DNA of 64,000 nucleotides from NCBI RefSeq assembly GCF_000237925.1, contig NW_017386000.1, positions 930,001 to 994,000 of the forward strand. Direction: 5' to 3'. Below the pieces are notes generated by a model. It made no database searches. It was given only the letters and a program-made list of their open reading frames with translations, and was not told the DNA's origin. The translations under genes and the position numbers were made by a program. This DNA is from Schistosoma mansoni. Lineage: Eukaryota; Platyhelminthes; Trematoda; Strigeidida; Schistosomatidae. Of this stretch, positions 1-14,424 are shown piece by piece (positions within the stretch are counted from its first letter, which is position 1; every line of letters begins with the position of its first letter).

Positions 1-114
1 ATTAAGACTATATCAAGGCAATACGCGCAGAAAGCACATATGCCAACCAGAGACTGATCAATTGTAATCCTAAATAACAATAGAAAGATACAAGTAACCA
101 ACACCAAGTGAAGA
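1..114 (+). mobile_element. SM-alpha-type SINE, 3' part only
   Basis: The first bases of the window match the 3' body of the SINE copy at 31325-31660 read on its minus strand: the same run of gaggcaatacgc, then a block ending in gcacatatgcca, then agagactga, in the same order and spacing. The tRNA-like head and hammerhead would lie upstream, outside the window. The homology fades near base 114. This is a cut-off by the window edge rather than a true truncation. Confidence 0.6.
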
Positions 115-3100
115 AAAGTACTGTTGAAGTTACATAGAATTTAAATGAATGGAATGGTATACAAAGGCAGGAAATATCATCTAAACCTAGAGATTATAAC
201 GGATTAAGTAATAATTATAGAATCCTGAACACAATAGGAGGTTAAATGATAACTAGAAATTACTTGAGTCTTATTTATATAGTTCCATTTGTTTAGCACC
301 GGCATGTATGTGTAAAATATTTTATTTACTAGATGATACAGCTGGCAAGTTTGCGGTACGATCAACCGCCTAAATACTTCTGGTTCACAGGTTGATAGAA
401 AGCATATTATGAATATTCAAAAGGTGATGATATTCTGCAAGTTCAGTGGTAGAATGTACCCAATTATATTCTTAAAATAAAACAATGAAAGAATATGGTT
501 ACAGTCACTGACTGATTTTATTTAAATGACCACTGAATACTAGGAAAAACTGAAAAGTTCTTCTGTCTCAGTGTATGACTCCATGACCCCATAGAGAATC
601 AAGCTTTGGGTCTTTGGGTCTCTTAAGGAACGTTTGATCTTAACAGTAAGCTAACATCCAACTGTTTACATATTTAACTACAATTTCAAAAGGTGATTCC
701 AGAATTCTAGTGATAAGATATGACTAGTGATGTTTAACTTTGTCGAATGTGAAACAGTTTCTGACCCAGGATCGTGAGTTGATTGAAGTTAGACTTCTAC
801 GTCACTTGATGTTGATTTAGTGATTTAGAGGATAAGCACTCTCTGAGACACTTGAAGGCCATGTGTTTCATATTCTGTAAGGTTGTGAGTATGCACTTTA
901 AGGAATCTCACACAAAAACAAAACATCTGTCCAATCCTTCCGGAATTCCATTGTTCGATCAAATAAACTTACTCCGTTGAGTTAACTATAGAATTTGACA
1001 ATCTCCGCAAGTTTACCATTTTTTTCTGCAGTTTTAACCTTAACCAGCTTTTACTTCATGTTTGAAGCAGAAACTGATTTCATACCAAATTTGCCGGTTA
1101 GCTGATATATTAATTAGTACTTTCTATACAAGAAAACGTCGTTAACATTAATAAATTAAATGATACATAATTGTTTCTTTGAACAAATCGATAATCGGAC
1201 GTAGTATTTGCAAACTTGAGAAATTAAAACATTTAAAATAAATTAACAAATATTACCAAAAATTAAGTAAACTATTCCCTGAGAAGACACTAATATGTTT
1301 TCGTGACTAAATATTTTAGTTTAATATTCAATAGACACAAACTAATTAATTGTTTGTGTTATATCCCGTGGAGATTTATGAATGGTAACTTTGAGAACTA
1401 TTTATGGACCAATGTGATATGTATACTTCCTATTGTACAATTGTTAAGTAACTAAACTATTATTATTCGTGTCCCTCTTATTATAAGCTTTATTTTGACC
1501 TATGAACGATTATTATACGATTTACCATTCTTCAGTTATCCCGAGTCCCTTAATTACTGTTCCCCCTATTCACAGCCACATTTTGCCAAATCTTGTACAA
1601 ATGTTGTTTTCTGTTTTATGAAAAAATGTTGTCAGTTTGTTTGGTATATACACCCAGTATGTTTGAGAATAATGATTCATATTGCAGAGGCTGTTATTGG
1701 TGTTGTGGACTTAACTGACTGGGCTAGGCAGATAGCAGGACTGATAAGTAATCAAGACTGCTCATACGGTTTTTGTGTATCATTGGGCGATCGATAAATT
1801 CACTGCTCCGTGATAGGCAGTATTATCACGTTCATATATTAAACAGGGTACGCACGCACTCACTCGATATAACAGTTTGAAGCTAACTTTAATCTTTGAC
1901 TGATATCAAGTTGCAAAAAAAATTGAAAAATGGAATAAATTGGATAGTTATTTGTTTTAGTTCTGGAACTCTTAAACAACAAGTATGGACAATGCCTCAC
2001 AATGTTAAACCAAATAATTAGACTGTAATGTCAAACTTCCATTTCCATTTCTGAATATAAGGTTTAAAATACTCGAAAGATCTTTGTCACGATTCTTCTG
2101 ATCAGTTAGAAAGCTAGAAAGTGAACGATTATGATGCTTTATCATACATAATTTTATTGGAGTGGTCAGATCAACAAGATATCTATTAGATATGCTATAT
2201 AATTTCGAACCTTTAGAAATCAGTTTCTTAAGATTATTTTCCTGAAAATATTCCATAATCTTTTTCATAAATATGACAAATCACAGCCCGTTACTTTATG
2301 CTAAGAAGAAGTGGTTTTTCATATTCTTTAAATGTATATTACCTAAACAGTTATAATCGACATCATTTAGCATGATTATCATAGATTTGATAATAGAGCC
2401 ATTCATATTCCGAAATACTCACGTTGCTCTTTGACAAATTACGCTCATCACCCAACACTAGACAAAATAAAACTAAGTACTTTTATAATAGCTCTGATCA
2501 CACTCCTGAGTAAGTCCACTTTTTGTCTAGCGAATAAATCTGTCACTCTAATTTGGGTATTTTATGACCTTCGGATATACATTGTCATTTGTGATCTTGT
2601 TAATCATAGTATGTGTGCTTTCATGAATGCTTGATTAATGTCTGTCATATATACTCTAAATGATATATATCCACTCTAAATGTGCCTTTCATATTATGGT
2701 AGTGTAGAGAGCAGTCTATGCCAAATCTGGAAGAGAAAAACTGGATCAATAACTTGACAAGCATAGATTATCTATAGTTTGTATTCGTCACAGATTGATC
2801 TCATTTGAAGTGGTATTAAAAAACAAGGAGAAATGAATGGCTACTTGCTATGGTATAGAGCCACTTAAATGTGCACTCACGATCCTACCAGGTGTAGAAT
2901 CAAAGACATTCAGACTTCATGACAAACTCTTCTTGAACCCTGACCAAGTTGTTTTAAAGGGTCCTGAGCCTGATCCATGATGGGGTCGTTGATGCACACC
3001 GTTGAGTAGTCTCATTCGAGGATAAAGCAGTTTTCCAGTGCACTCTGTACTGCACTCTGCACTTTTTTTAATGCTACCTCAACTGAAACCAACGTGTGAC

Positions 3101-3967
3101 TAATACAACCAACAAACCTAGCCAATCTTTATAATACTCCTTCAGCTAATTGACTTATACTTTGAAATAACAAATATATTTTTATTGATTGCAAATAACA
3201 AAGAAAATTTTCAGCTCAAGTATTTGCTTTCAGTGATGTTGTGAGTGATGATGAACTAGACAGTTTGGTTATGAGTATCCATTGACATTCTAGATAATTC
3301 CGTCAAGGCATAACTCAATTATAAGTTAATGTTTTGAGATTATTCCACACATGCCAAAATAAGTCAAGGATAATGATCTTACTTGTGACTGTTTATCTTC
3401 ACAAGCTTTGCACTGATTTGTGTTCATTTAAAAAACTACTCTGATAACTACATTAATACAATAATATCAGCACTAGACTTGTAGTGAACAAAACACGATT
3501 GGGACAATCGAATGTACTTAAGCACGAAATTACAGACTATCTCACTAAATTCTGATAACCATACAACAAACAGTTAATTTGCAAAATAACAAGCAATCGT
3601 CTCAATCTTCACTGTTCCTTCTGTAAATATCAGTTCATCTTCTCTAATTCCGTTGTTCATGCATTTTCCTACCATTTGTGCTTCATTTCAGTTCTTTCCT
3701 TATCGGTCTTCTTCCAAAATACATTCTATGTCTAACCATCGCCATATACTACCTATATGGATATAAGTAGATCACACTACAGTATGAGTTTACTTTAATC
3801 CTAGTGGTTTAAACGATATTGTTTATCAAAGAGTTTCACAAAATCAGAATATGTGAAACCATTCTACATGAATGCATTACTCTATTGAATTCCAGTCTTT
3901 TTAAAAACATAATTTACTTTAGGAAACAATAATAACCCAATACAAGTTTGTAAACTACTATTTCATC
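115..3967. other. AT-rich intergenic DNA with one decayed SINE-like repeat
   Basis: I see no credible gene in this stretch. The open frames (for example 1495-1797 and 2431-2634 on +, 2005-2268 on -) are short and low in complexity, and none has recognisable domains. Only 2870-3075 carries repeat structure that I can tie to another part of the window. Confidence 0.5.
2870..3075 (+). mobile_element. decayed SINE-like repeat with hammerhead-like remnant
   Basis: About 120 bases before position 3060 is a block (gatgcacaccgttgag) followed by a degraded version of the hammerhead layout seen in the intact copy at 31908: a CTGAGGA-like core, a short paired arm, a GAAAC-like segment that has decayed to taaagc, and then tccagtgc. 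The order matches the SINE at 46885-47165 read on its minus strand (core, gaaacggccgtc, cttccagg). The tRNA-like head is not convincing. It could also be an unrelated repeat. Confidence 0.35.
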
Positions 3968-4183
3968 TCATTTTTTGAGATAAGGTTTCCTGAGTTCTAC
4001 ATATAGTATCCTTTTAACACGAACACTAAAGTTATCTCTTAAAAACATAACATCAATAAAGTATGAAGCGACAAGAATTAAGCCATAAAATGATATAGCG
4101 TATGTTTTAAACATGATTAAAATAGTTGTGTTTTCCAGTTGACTCGGTTGAGCTAGATTAAAAAGAACATCGAAATCCATGTT
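3968..4183 (-). CDS. possible small membrane protein or exon, unrecognised
   Basis: The minus strand reads an open frame that starts at a second methionine (MDFDVLFNLAQPSQLENTT) and ends in a basic tail, about 71 codons. An upstream in-frame methionine would extend it to 4255 with an extra hydrophobic N-terminus. The middle holds one hydrophobic stretch of about 20 residues (ISFYGLILVASYFIDVMFL), which could span a membrane once. Codon use looks less random than in neighbouring frames. I recognise no family. It may be a single-exon gene, one exon of a larger gene, or chance. Confidence 0.22.
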   Translation of the reverse strand, partial: NMDFDVLFNLAQPSQLENTTILIMFKTYAISFYGLILVASYFIDVMFLRDNFSVRVKRILYVELRKPYLKK

Positions 4184-4255
4184 CTTATTAATAATTTCAT
4201 ATTCATTACAAATGAGAAATAAGAAAAAAATATTCAACAAAGCCTTTTTATTCAT

Positions 4256-5845
4256 TTTATGCTTTTAAACATGGTATTCTTTTAAATTTAATATCTACTG
4301 AATTATTTATACAATATTTATTTACGCATGAAGAACTTTGTCTCGTTTTATGATTCTAATGAAAGGATTTCAAACAGGTCGATTATCGTTAAAAAAAGAG
4401 AAAAGAACAATATTTTTCTATCCTTATTCAGAATTCTGTTTTACAGAAATGATTTTAAAATGCAATTCTTTAAATATGAGAATGTTCGGAATTCATTTCT
4501 TTCTAAATAAGCTCTGATTCTTCAGCCTGCATCGGTGACAGGCACAAAGATCACTTAACCTATCTTAAGAGTCACATAATCTTTACTTAAATGCTATTTG
4601 AAAACATTTTGGGCCCCAATCGAAGAAACTCGTTTGGTTCCTGGTAAATTGTGCTACCTATAGTACAAATAATTTGCATGTCTGCCTACCAAAGGGTTAT
4701 TATAGCTTCTTACAGTTTGATCTCTCCTAAGTTAAGTCTATGGAAAACGAGAAAAAGGCAGCATTTTTCATCCGTCATGTGGTAAGAACATATTTCATGA
4801 CGTGATAATGTGAATCTTCTACTTCACTAAATATCGAATTACTTATCACAAAACCAGTAAATATTGTTAATTTATGTGTTTCACAAACAAAATCTAGCAA
4901 ACGTAAGATCTACGAAAGTCAAAGTTTTAGCGGGATATATAGAATGATCATATGTGACTTTCTGACAATGTTCTTTTTGGTAAACAGGATTCTCTTTAGT
5001 AAATCAGTTTATTATAATGTTCATTTCCAGTAAGAAAAAAACTACCAATAAATGATATAACACATTCAGTAAATACAAATCCATATATTAGCAAAATAAA
5101 AGACTTATATAAACTAATTGACGCTAATTGTCGTATAAATCATGTTGACTACTTCACTTCAACACCAAGCAATTTGTAGAAATCTGGAAACCCACAGCAT
5201 CCACTACGATATGAGAATCCTATCAGCATCATGAACTCATATATATATGAATCACCCTCCTGCCTGATGGTTATTATTTGATGAGTTATGTAATTCATAT
5301 GAAGACAAAGTGATAAGTCTTGCTGTTTGAACGCTATACTCGGATTCTAAGCTATTCTCGTAACCCCCAAGCTAGAACTACGTAGCGACTTGAACACGAG
5401 AGAAAAGGCGCAAAATATGCGAGAAGCACTTTACTCCAAAGATTCATTCATGTACAGAAAATATAGGATTTTTTTATAGTATTTTAGAAGTCCTTGGGTT
5501 TTCCTGAAAATTTTAGAATACTACTAAACATAGTAGTAGTGTAGTAATCAGACAGTCAGTGACTTTTCATTTTCGCGATGTTTCTAGCAAAACTTCTAGT
5601 CAAACGCTGTTTGGATAAAATGCTTCTTAATATTTCCTGAGCTTGTCATGTATATTGCGAGAAACCTTCTGCATCATCCCAACACAAAGACCATGGAAAC
5701 GAGTTTATCCATACATTTATTTATAGTTTTTGTAACCAGTTCAGAAATTAAGAATTCATTTAGACTGTTTGCAAATAATATTGTTTGAATATCAATTAAA
5801 CTGACCATTAAAATGTTAAATATTCTGTTTTCTTCTACTAAACAG
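4256..5845. other. AT-rich intergenic DNA, nothing seen
   Basis: The stretch has very high AT content and scattered short frames such as 4328-4510. I find no domain, no repeat that I can match elsewhere in the window, and no RNA gene. Confidence 0.4.
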
Positions 5846-6061
5846 TCTTTACGTATGGCAAATGAACTTTCAAGAACAATTCAGCCTACAAACAATCAAA
5901 CCAGATTATCAAAAACAAATATTTCAACACATTTAAAATTAAAACCTTTATCAACCAAATCAAATTATCGAATATCACATAATTTTATAGAGCATGGATC
6001 TACAACACAAACAACTTTAAGAGCATTAGCAAATTGGTCTAGAAAACGGACAAGACTGTAA
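5846..6061 (+). CDS. possible terminal exon, unrecognised Ser/Thr/Asn-rich protein
   Basis: A pyrimidine-rich run (ctgttttcttctactaaacag) ends at 5845 with a good 3' splice site. It is followed by an open frame of 71 codons and a stop at 6059-6061. The peptide (SLRMANELSRTIQPTNNQ..., ending WSRKRTRL) is rich in Ser, Thr and Asn and ends basic. An AATAAA-like signal (gaataaaac) follows within 25 bases. This is the layout of a last coding exon, but I cannot identify upstream exons or a family. A start at 5813 without splicing is the alternative. Confidence 0.3.
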   Translation, partial: SLRMANELSRTIQPTNNQTRLSKTNISTHLKLKPLSTKSNYRISHNFIEHGSTTQTTLRALANWSRKRTRL

Positions 6062-6482
6062 TCTCCATTTTTTGTGAATAAAACATTGTAATCCGTTTAA
6101 AAATAAACAAACTAGACACAATGCCAGATCCACCAAAGTTCTTTTTCAAATCAAATTAAAAAATAAATATCTGATTTCATCATATTATTTGTTGATTTCT
6201 ATTTCTCAGTGAATTTGAATCTTTTCTTTGGACTGTTTTGTTCCAAATATGTTTCGAATATTATTGGAACAGTTGTATTTTGAAAATAACTATTATAAAT
6301 GTAGTTTATATCAGTAAAATAGTATCCATTTTTTATTAATAAGATAAATGGATTTTCATTTCAAAAGTTCAGAAAGTATCCACTTTGACTATCTCCTAAG
6401 CAAAAACTTGAATGTAAAGACAATTTTACGTCTAAAGTAATAAAGCCGTTTTTCAACATCACTATACGGTAATTAGTTATTC

Positions 6483-6771
6483 GGTGAGACTATAGTTTAT
6501 AGACGACCTTTGAGAGACGCTAGAATGACCTTGAGAGTGTCCATATAATCACTAGGACGAAATGAGGATTATAAACCTATGTGAGGAGTTCGAATTATGA
6601 TTTACAGTTCATGGTTAAGGTTAGGAATTATACTTGGGGTTTTCATCATGAACTGACATCAGCTATAATGTCAAAACTCTATTTATCCAAATGGATGAGT
6701 TAATTTCGCGCCAAAATTAGAGACCTATTATCTTATATCTGATTGGTTCGTCCATAAATTATGGTCTCGGG
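6483..6771. mobile_element. MITE with Merlin-type ends, 8-bp target duplication
   Basis: The unit of 289 bases has imperfect terminal inverted repeats: ggtgagactatagtttatag on the left and the complement of ccataaattatggtctcggg on the right. It is flanked by identical 8-bp direct repeats, agttattc at 6475-6482 and 6772-6779. It has no coding capacity. The ends and the subterminal words tgaccttgag (left) and tctgattgg (right) are shared with the Merlin-like transposon at 49188-50738, which makes that element its likely source of transposase. An 8-bp duplication suits the Merlin family (8-9 bp is usual). Confidence 0.75.
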
Positions 6772-6779
6772 AGTTATTC

Positions 6780-9700
6780 TCTGAAATATCTATTTTTTTA
6801 AACAATCAACCATAAGTTCTCCTGATAAGTCTAATGAAGCATGAAACTTTAGTTCAGAGTTTACCATCCATTAAATTCAAATATTTACTTATTCATTCAT
6901 AAATGAGATATTAGAAACATAGGTTGGAAGTAAAACTATAAGATGATTGCATTGAAGTGGATATGAATTATCTCTATCTCAAAGGTTATTTCATTCGCAT
7001 TATATTATCTTTATTGTTAGGTGAATATAAGAAATATTGAATTTTAACTTATTTGTAATGAATGACAGTACATCTTTTTTGTATAGTTTTCATAGAAATG
7101 TTTATTTCATCGTATATATTCAACTGCGGAACGTATAAATAAATAATCACAACCTGATATCCAAGGTATTTTCAACCACTATGCTTGAGCTTGGTCTGGC
7201 AAATAATGTATTTTGATTCATATCATTTGAATAAGATTTTGACTTACTCAAAGTATACTTACACTTTAAACACTGAAAAATGAATCTTCGAATAAAATTT
7301 GGCAATCATGACAATTGATTCTTAGGGAATTAGTGTTATTTATCCTAAATACCTGCATACTAGAGGTATTTTCACAGTTTCAAAGGAATGGGGATATTTG
7401 CTGACAGGAGAATTCCCTAATAATCTTATGGGTCAAAACTCATAATATAATGACTTTGATGTCCGATAATGAAATTCAATCTAATTGTCTCAAAATAGGT
7501 AGCCTAAGTATATATAAAAACAATACCTGATTTAGGAGCATCAAATAATTGATATATCTATAAAAACCTAAATACCTGCTACATAGACATTCTTGAGGTA
7601 ATGCACTAATGTATGGTCGTTAGCAAATAGGTCATTGGTTTTCTACGTGTGTAGATTGTCAACCTGTCATTTGCTGTAACTACTACCTTCAGAAACTTTT
7701 ACAGTTTATCTCATTGAAAACTGATATCATACAAAGGAAGCTGTACGATTTAACAGCTTTCCATCTTTCATGTACTTAGTGGATTATGATTGATACCTGC
7801 TAAATACGTCTCTACTTAAGCATAGTTTAAAATACTGGATGAAAAACACAAATGTGAAATGACTTGGAACTTTAAATGGAATTTTAAAACAAAATCTACA
7901 CTCCAGTAGGGAATGTTCACCAACCGGATGAAAAAAAGAGTCTGAAAGTTCTAAGTATAACCCAAAAATGTTGTGCTTAACCTGGCTCTAATTCAATTAC
8001 TGCAAAACTTTATTGTGCTTTTCGTTTATACTCCTGATGTATTTTAATAGCATACACTGAGTTTACATTGAGTTTAGATTCTGTATACTTTAGTTGCAGT
8101 TACTATGTATCGTTTACGTTCAGTCAATATCATACCGCTTCTCATACTAATTCAGTAATAGCATAATATTATTCGAAAATAAGAAAATATAAATCTACAG
8201 TTTAATCTACGTCGCGATGTACTAACACCAAATGGAATAGAGGGGGGCATCGAGAAGCATTAGAAATGAAAAACTGTCTGGCTAGATGTGAGACCGTTAG
8301 TTTATAATGACACAGTAGATAAGATTTGATTACAAGTTGGCGAACTGTGTATGTCTGTCCAAATGTTAGAGTGACAGTCATCTCTCTTCAGTAAAGGAAA
8401 CTCAGTTATCTAATCAGAATTTTCTTACTATTCTAAGTGCTTGGAGATAAAATATTGCTCCATGTTTGCCAATAAGATTATATTTTAGAAGAACGATTTT
8501 ATCCCTTTTACCCATCAGTTTATTCGTATCAGAAATTTCCAATATCTTATGTCTTTGTGATTAGCCTGTATAAACAGACTGATTTATTTGGGCTTACTTC
8601 TTGACGTTACGGTGCGATTGTAGAATCTTGGTTTCATCTGTTGATGGTATGTGTGGTAGTTGATAGAGGGTTTATATTCCTTGAATATAAATTAGTGTAG
8701 TAGCCTTAGGTGAAGGTGATAGCGTGGGTGTATTTAGTTTTACTATTATTTTTGCTATTATTTACATTTCTTTCACTAACTCTCATAATTTGTATAATTA
8801 CCATTATTGACCGTAAAACTGTTGTTTAAAAAAACAACCTATGAACTTCCGTCCCAATTTTGCATACCCCATAGCGTGACACATTGATTATTACTCACAA
8901 ATACACTGCTGCATATATATACATCTTGTTTTCAATTGTCCGCTGTTACGACAACAGAAATCTAATACATTTGCTGCCTATGTTTACAGATCACAGTGAT
9001 ATTCTCATTGAATGCTTTATCCGGATATATCTCAGATTATGGTAATTATAGTTGGAACCACTAACTACTTATAATTGTGGATTACAAAACCAGTAGGAAA
9101 TTTAACACCTCTATTCCTGACAATTGAATTAACATCCCGTATATTGTTCTTGTGTGTACAACTTATATTTGGTGTGTCAACACATTAATTTTCTTTCGTA
9201 ATAACCTTGTTATCATTTTTGGAACTGTTGCATTTTGGTTCACCCCACTAGGACTACTGGCTATCTTACTACCAGGAGGGAGAGTGGCTGACTGCAATAA
9301 GAAGGATTATAAAATCAAAATCCAGATGAATGAAGAGAAGATACTGTTCAGAATGAATGAAGGGATAGTTAACGCGAACGATGAGGACTTTCAAAAGTCA
9401 AATGAAAACAAATATATAGAGGTGATAAAGAGCGAAGTGGGCAGAAATAGACTAACAATAATGTGTGGTATTTGTACGAACTGATTATTTCTTTTCATTT
9501 GATTGCCCACTGGTTTTGAATTCCAGGTATAATTAGTTTATTTGTGGTTATCTAGTTCCACCTGTCTTAAATTGCACTATTTCGGAGATTCCGAATAAGC
9601 ACAATAGTTCGAATACCTCTAATTATCATATAATGTTACTACTAAAAATAATAATATTGGTCTTATTGTTTTGAAAGTCCCCCGAAGTGCCCCAATTCAT

Positions 9701-12700
9701 GGTACTGTTGTCGTGTTGTCCTGATTGACTCAGCTCATGGACATATTGCGAAGTTGTTAATTAATGCTGCTCTCAGACTTCTTGCTGGAAACATTTGTGG
9801 TTTGCTTGCATTCTTACAGATGGGAATTAAGTCCAGTTTAGTTAAACACTTATATTTATTATAAGGTAGTTAATAGTTGTATTCACTAACCACTTTTTTA
9901 CCATATAGTGCGCTATTCTTCAGCAATATCTTGACTTCATGATGGTCAAGAAAAATATATAAGTTATTTTTCATTTTTCGATAGAACTTTCCTTCATAAT
10001 AGTACCACCCAAATCCTTCACAAATTTTGTATATTGATGTAATCATTGACTCGGAGTGACTCAAAAACTTCTTATTCCATTCAGACGAACTCAGCGTCTT
10101 GACTTGATCGAATGACTCTTGGTTTTATTGGATCTTCTTTCAAGTTCAGAGTGAATACGTGAATATCGTTTGCTACAGTATTAGTAAAGAAGAATGGGAT
10201 ATCGATCAAGTATAGCTGTTTAAGGTGAGGGACCGTAAGTTTTAGGTGAGTATACGGTCTTGAGCTTCTTCTAAAAAATGTCCACTAAGAATGATTTGGT
10301 CACCTTGGCAGGAAGAAGATTCGAGTAAGGCCAAATCGCCATGAAATCGATTGTAAATGTGCGTTTAAACTAGATATAGACAGTGAATACAATGGATTAT
10401 TGACATACCTTGTACACGTAAATACAACCGCATTGAGACTAGAGCTTCTGATCACTATTTATACGACGAATTCAGAACACTTAATTAAAAATCCCACTTC
10501 CGAATCATAGACTTCATCCACAAATATGAGGATCAAATCATTCAGTCACATATTTCCTTGATCATACATCAATGGCCTACACGCTGGTTAGGTATGATAA
10601 TGTTGCATAGCGTTGTGTCACAAAACGGGTTACAAACATTGTGAGTTTGCTCCATGATTGAGGAACAGTATCTAGAGTGACGTTTTTTTAGTTCTGGTGA
10701 AGTCATAGCAAACCTCATGCACTCTACCAAAAGATAGGACGAAAGGTTAATTCATGCTCACTTCTAGAAGGAACTTACATAACTTGCTAATTTGCACAAA
10801 GAAAATGTTTGCACTAATTTTCAGGCTGGCTTTTTCACGTTTTATCCCTACTTTGTGTCTGCTAGATGTAGATAAGTAATACATTTTATGGTGGCTTTAT
10901 TAAAATAATATGCATTGTGAGCAGCATGGCACAGGATGGTCATATCCTGTTTAATCCATCTGCGCACCACAGATTACGAGATTGGTGCCACCCCTCGACA
11001 TGGGTAGGGTTTATATTTTGATCCAGGGACCACCTTCACTATTCTCTTGTGAGCGTGTCTTAATAGAGTAATATCCTTCCTTAGGAGGCGGAACAATGCA
11101 GTCCTTCTAGATGACCTTGTAGATGACCTTGTATAGTCCGGTATAAGAGGTTTGTTACGATGTGACAACCTAATTTATAAGACGTTACATGGAGATCATA
11201 TCATTGTCTATTCTGATTCGTCGCGTCGTAACAATCAAAATATATGAAGTCTAGCATTTCTGAAGAGCACATTTGAACCGGGAAGAGAGTGATATATTTG
11301 ATACAGAAAGCAAGAGGTTATAGCGACAACACATGATTAACCCAGACATGTCGTTTCGATTCATCGTTCCTGCATTCACTATTCTTGACCTTCTCCTAGC
11401 GTTGCATGTTAGATGTAAATCTCAGTAATTATACTCTCACCTTCGAAGATCGTTTGTTTGAGAAACAAAACCACTACAAAACCCCAAGACACGTTATGCT
11501 TTGGCGGTTGTAGGATACTGATAGGAAGAGAAATTTAAAGCGCCGAAACAGAGATACCATCAAAGTTTAAACTTCTTTTAATTTCCAAGGGTTTTCATTA
11601 TCTTATCAGAGAGATAAAAGCTATAGTCTTGAATAATTCCCCATGATGATAGGTTTTTTTAACACTCAATATGGATGCAAGCTTATTAGTCTTGGGGCAA
11701 ACAAGCTCCGTTGTCTCTGAGGGACTATCCTGCATAAAATACTTGCAAAGCCGTGCTGTTCCGTTTTATTGTGTCAGCGTACCTTCACACAACACCCTTT
11801 AGCTAAAATACGATGCATTGCTGTCACAGTTTGCTAGCCCAGGAGAGCATGAGAGGTCGATAGCATCACTGCGACATTGCATAGAATTAAATTCCAAGTT
11901 CAGGCTTTTACTTATAATAAACATTACACAAGGATAATCATAGGACTAGAGATTAGTAAACACTAACATAAGTAATGAGCTTGATGGTTGCTCGCGTACC
12001 TGAGATATATTGTTTCCGCAAATTTTTGAGAACGTTAGGACGTCAATTTTTCGGCACAGTTGAGAGATCCCTGTTGAAAAACATGCCACATACTAAGGTT
12101 TCTTCACTTCTTCCAATCTGTTTAGTTATAGTTCGGAGGCTCCTAACGATAACTAATGCAAGAAATTGACATGTAACCTGGAGGTCCGGTTAGATCAACA
12201 AGGTCTGTACCTTGGGAACTAACTAAATAATTTATTCAAGACAATGCATATGTTTTTACATTAATTGCCCCGGGAGTATGTCATGTACCTGATGTGCGAT
12301 GGAAAGTTTGTCCAGTGGGCAAGGCTCTAAAAGAGCACTTATTAGATGATGAGCTGTCAAATTCCTGATGAAAGTACTACAGCTCGATTCAGCAATCTGA
12401 AATCGTCCCTAGTAGAATGTCAGTGCTTCCTAGGTTTTATTCATAGGTGCGTTTACAAAATATCTCAGTACGTAAACATGGTTGACCTGAATATTTCCCT
12501 TATTATTGCCTTTTTATTACTTTTTTATATTGCCTTTGCGTTCAGATAGAGCCGACACGTTAATCTATAATTGAGTATTCATCTACCTTACAAAATTATC
12601 AGTTCACTGAATGGTGATGGTTGCTCTATATTAGTTGACTCTGAATAGCTGTCACATTGTTTTCAGTGGAGAAATACTGTTAGCACTAATAATATTTCCA

Positions 12701-14424
12701 AAGAAGTTTAAAGAAATGTATCTGACTTGATACTTCTGTATGTCCACAACGATTTAGAGTTTTTTGAAATAACTTAAGGCATAGTCCATATGCCGAAGGT
12801 GCTAGTTTCTATCTACACTTGCCAAAAGACAGTTTTTAGCGTTTGTATTCCAAGAGTTGCAACCTTTGAAGAGGTTGTCGGTGCGGCATCTTCCAGTACG
12901 AAATACATAAGCGAAATTCGTAACGACTGAAAATAGTTGTTTTGGTTGTTCTAAGGGTATCGCCGTCAGACCAATTTACTTGATAACACGTTTCTGCTGA
13001 GCTGAATTTCGAAATAACGGTTATATCCCTCGAGAATATGGTTAACTAAACATGAGGTCAAGAGTAATCGTCAGGAGTTTTACTTAAGTGATGTTGTCGA
13101 CACATGCGGCCAGTATCACATGTTTTCTTGTAGTTTTAGTGGCTAAGTGCAATGAGAAAGTTCATAGGTTATTCAACCGATGAATTACCATCGAGTCCGT
13201 CATATGGTCTTATTCTTTCTTCTCCAGTCTCAGTTTTCAGAGCGCTAGTCGGCATGCTTTCAAGGATATAAATGGTCATAAAATCGTGACGTGCTATGTA
13301 ACAACACTGATCACTCACGATAATTTCATTATGGTTCGCTATACTTTACGTGTCAGTTAAATATATGTTTGACTCTAATCGGACGTTACCGTTCACTTCG
13401 TGAACAACAACCGGTATGCTAAGCGAGCGTAGTTTAGTGGAAAATCTCGGAATCGAACAATAAAATTGAAGCAAGTTAACTGCCTCTACAAGTGTGACAA
13501 GCTGCATACTATACAGTTATTAGATTTAAAGACATATGAAACACAAACATGTAAACTGTCATTGAGACAGAAGATGTGGCATTTTATCATGGCTATAAAA
13601 TCCATTTCCGTTTTCTATAATTACAGTCTAATCTCCAAACCGCTACTTAGCATCAACAGCTTCCAAATATTTTCTTTATGATTCGCACCAGGGACAAACT
13701 TAGATATGTGTTTCAGAGGATTTCGAGATTTCCTTAGATGTGTCGTCATCATTTTTTTTGATTCAATGATGTGTTTAAAATGTTTTGGTTCATTAGTTGG
13801 TCATCACCAGGTCGTCTATACCCTACCGTGGCCAGAAATCTGACTCCAATTTGACTGTATGATGATTTTTAAAAAATATATAAACCCTGTAGCATGTATA
13901 TAATTATCGACCAAGCTCACGTTAATGAATAACGGAATAAAGTAAGGCAAACACGAAACTCGATGTTGGATATATTTGTATTTCGCGTATTCATCACCTT
14001 AAACATACAATAAGAAGGATGGGGCAAAGTGGTTAGGGTGAGCGTATCAACTCAACTTGGTAAAGGATGACAAGTGGTGAACAGGTTGTAAAAGAATCGC
14101 TGACAAGGCCGAAACAAGCGCAGATACTGATCCAGTAAATAAACTACATTTTGTGCTCAACAACCAGAATAACCCATATATGCGTGACACAGTACTAAAC
14201 GCAAGAACATTAAGAGGTTGTTAATTGTGTATTTCTTTTGATTTTTATCATTTATTTGAACGGGTTGATCCCTTTAAATTTAAAATTTTTCTTCTGGGTT
14301 CATAAACTTTTCATGGCTGCTCCTTTTACTATTAGTTGTCAGGGTTTAACTTTATAGACGTAACCTTACTGACCTTGTTCAATAATGGCGCAATGTTAGA
14401 GAATCTCTCTTCTGATTCCAAGTA
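6780..14424. other. AT-rich intergenic DNA upstream of RFWD3, nothing firm
   Basis: I find no gene here. The open frames at 9152-9484 (+), 9870-10064 (-), 10974-11168 (-), 11975-12169 (+) and 13466-13681 (+) show no domain and no splice context that I trust. The segment 10924-11170 is less AT-rich than its surroundings and carries a tandem repeat of tagatgaccttg near 11110, so it may be an old interspersed repeat. Around 12408-12440 there is a faint match to the SINE tail cagtgcttccaggtttt. Confidence 0.35.

Noticed and set aside
9152-9484. 110-codon frame with a hydrophobic stretch
   Set aside because: No domain, no splice context and a composition like neighbouring noncoding DNA.
10974-11168. 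64-codon basic minus-strand frame
   Set aside because: Arg/Ser-rich reading of what looks like an old repeat; no family recognised and a short tandem repeat lies inside it.
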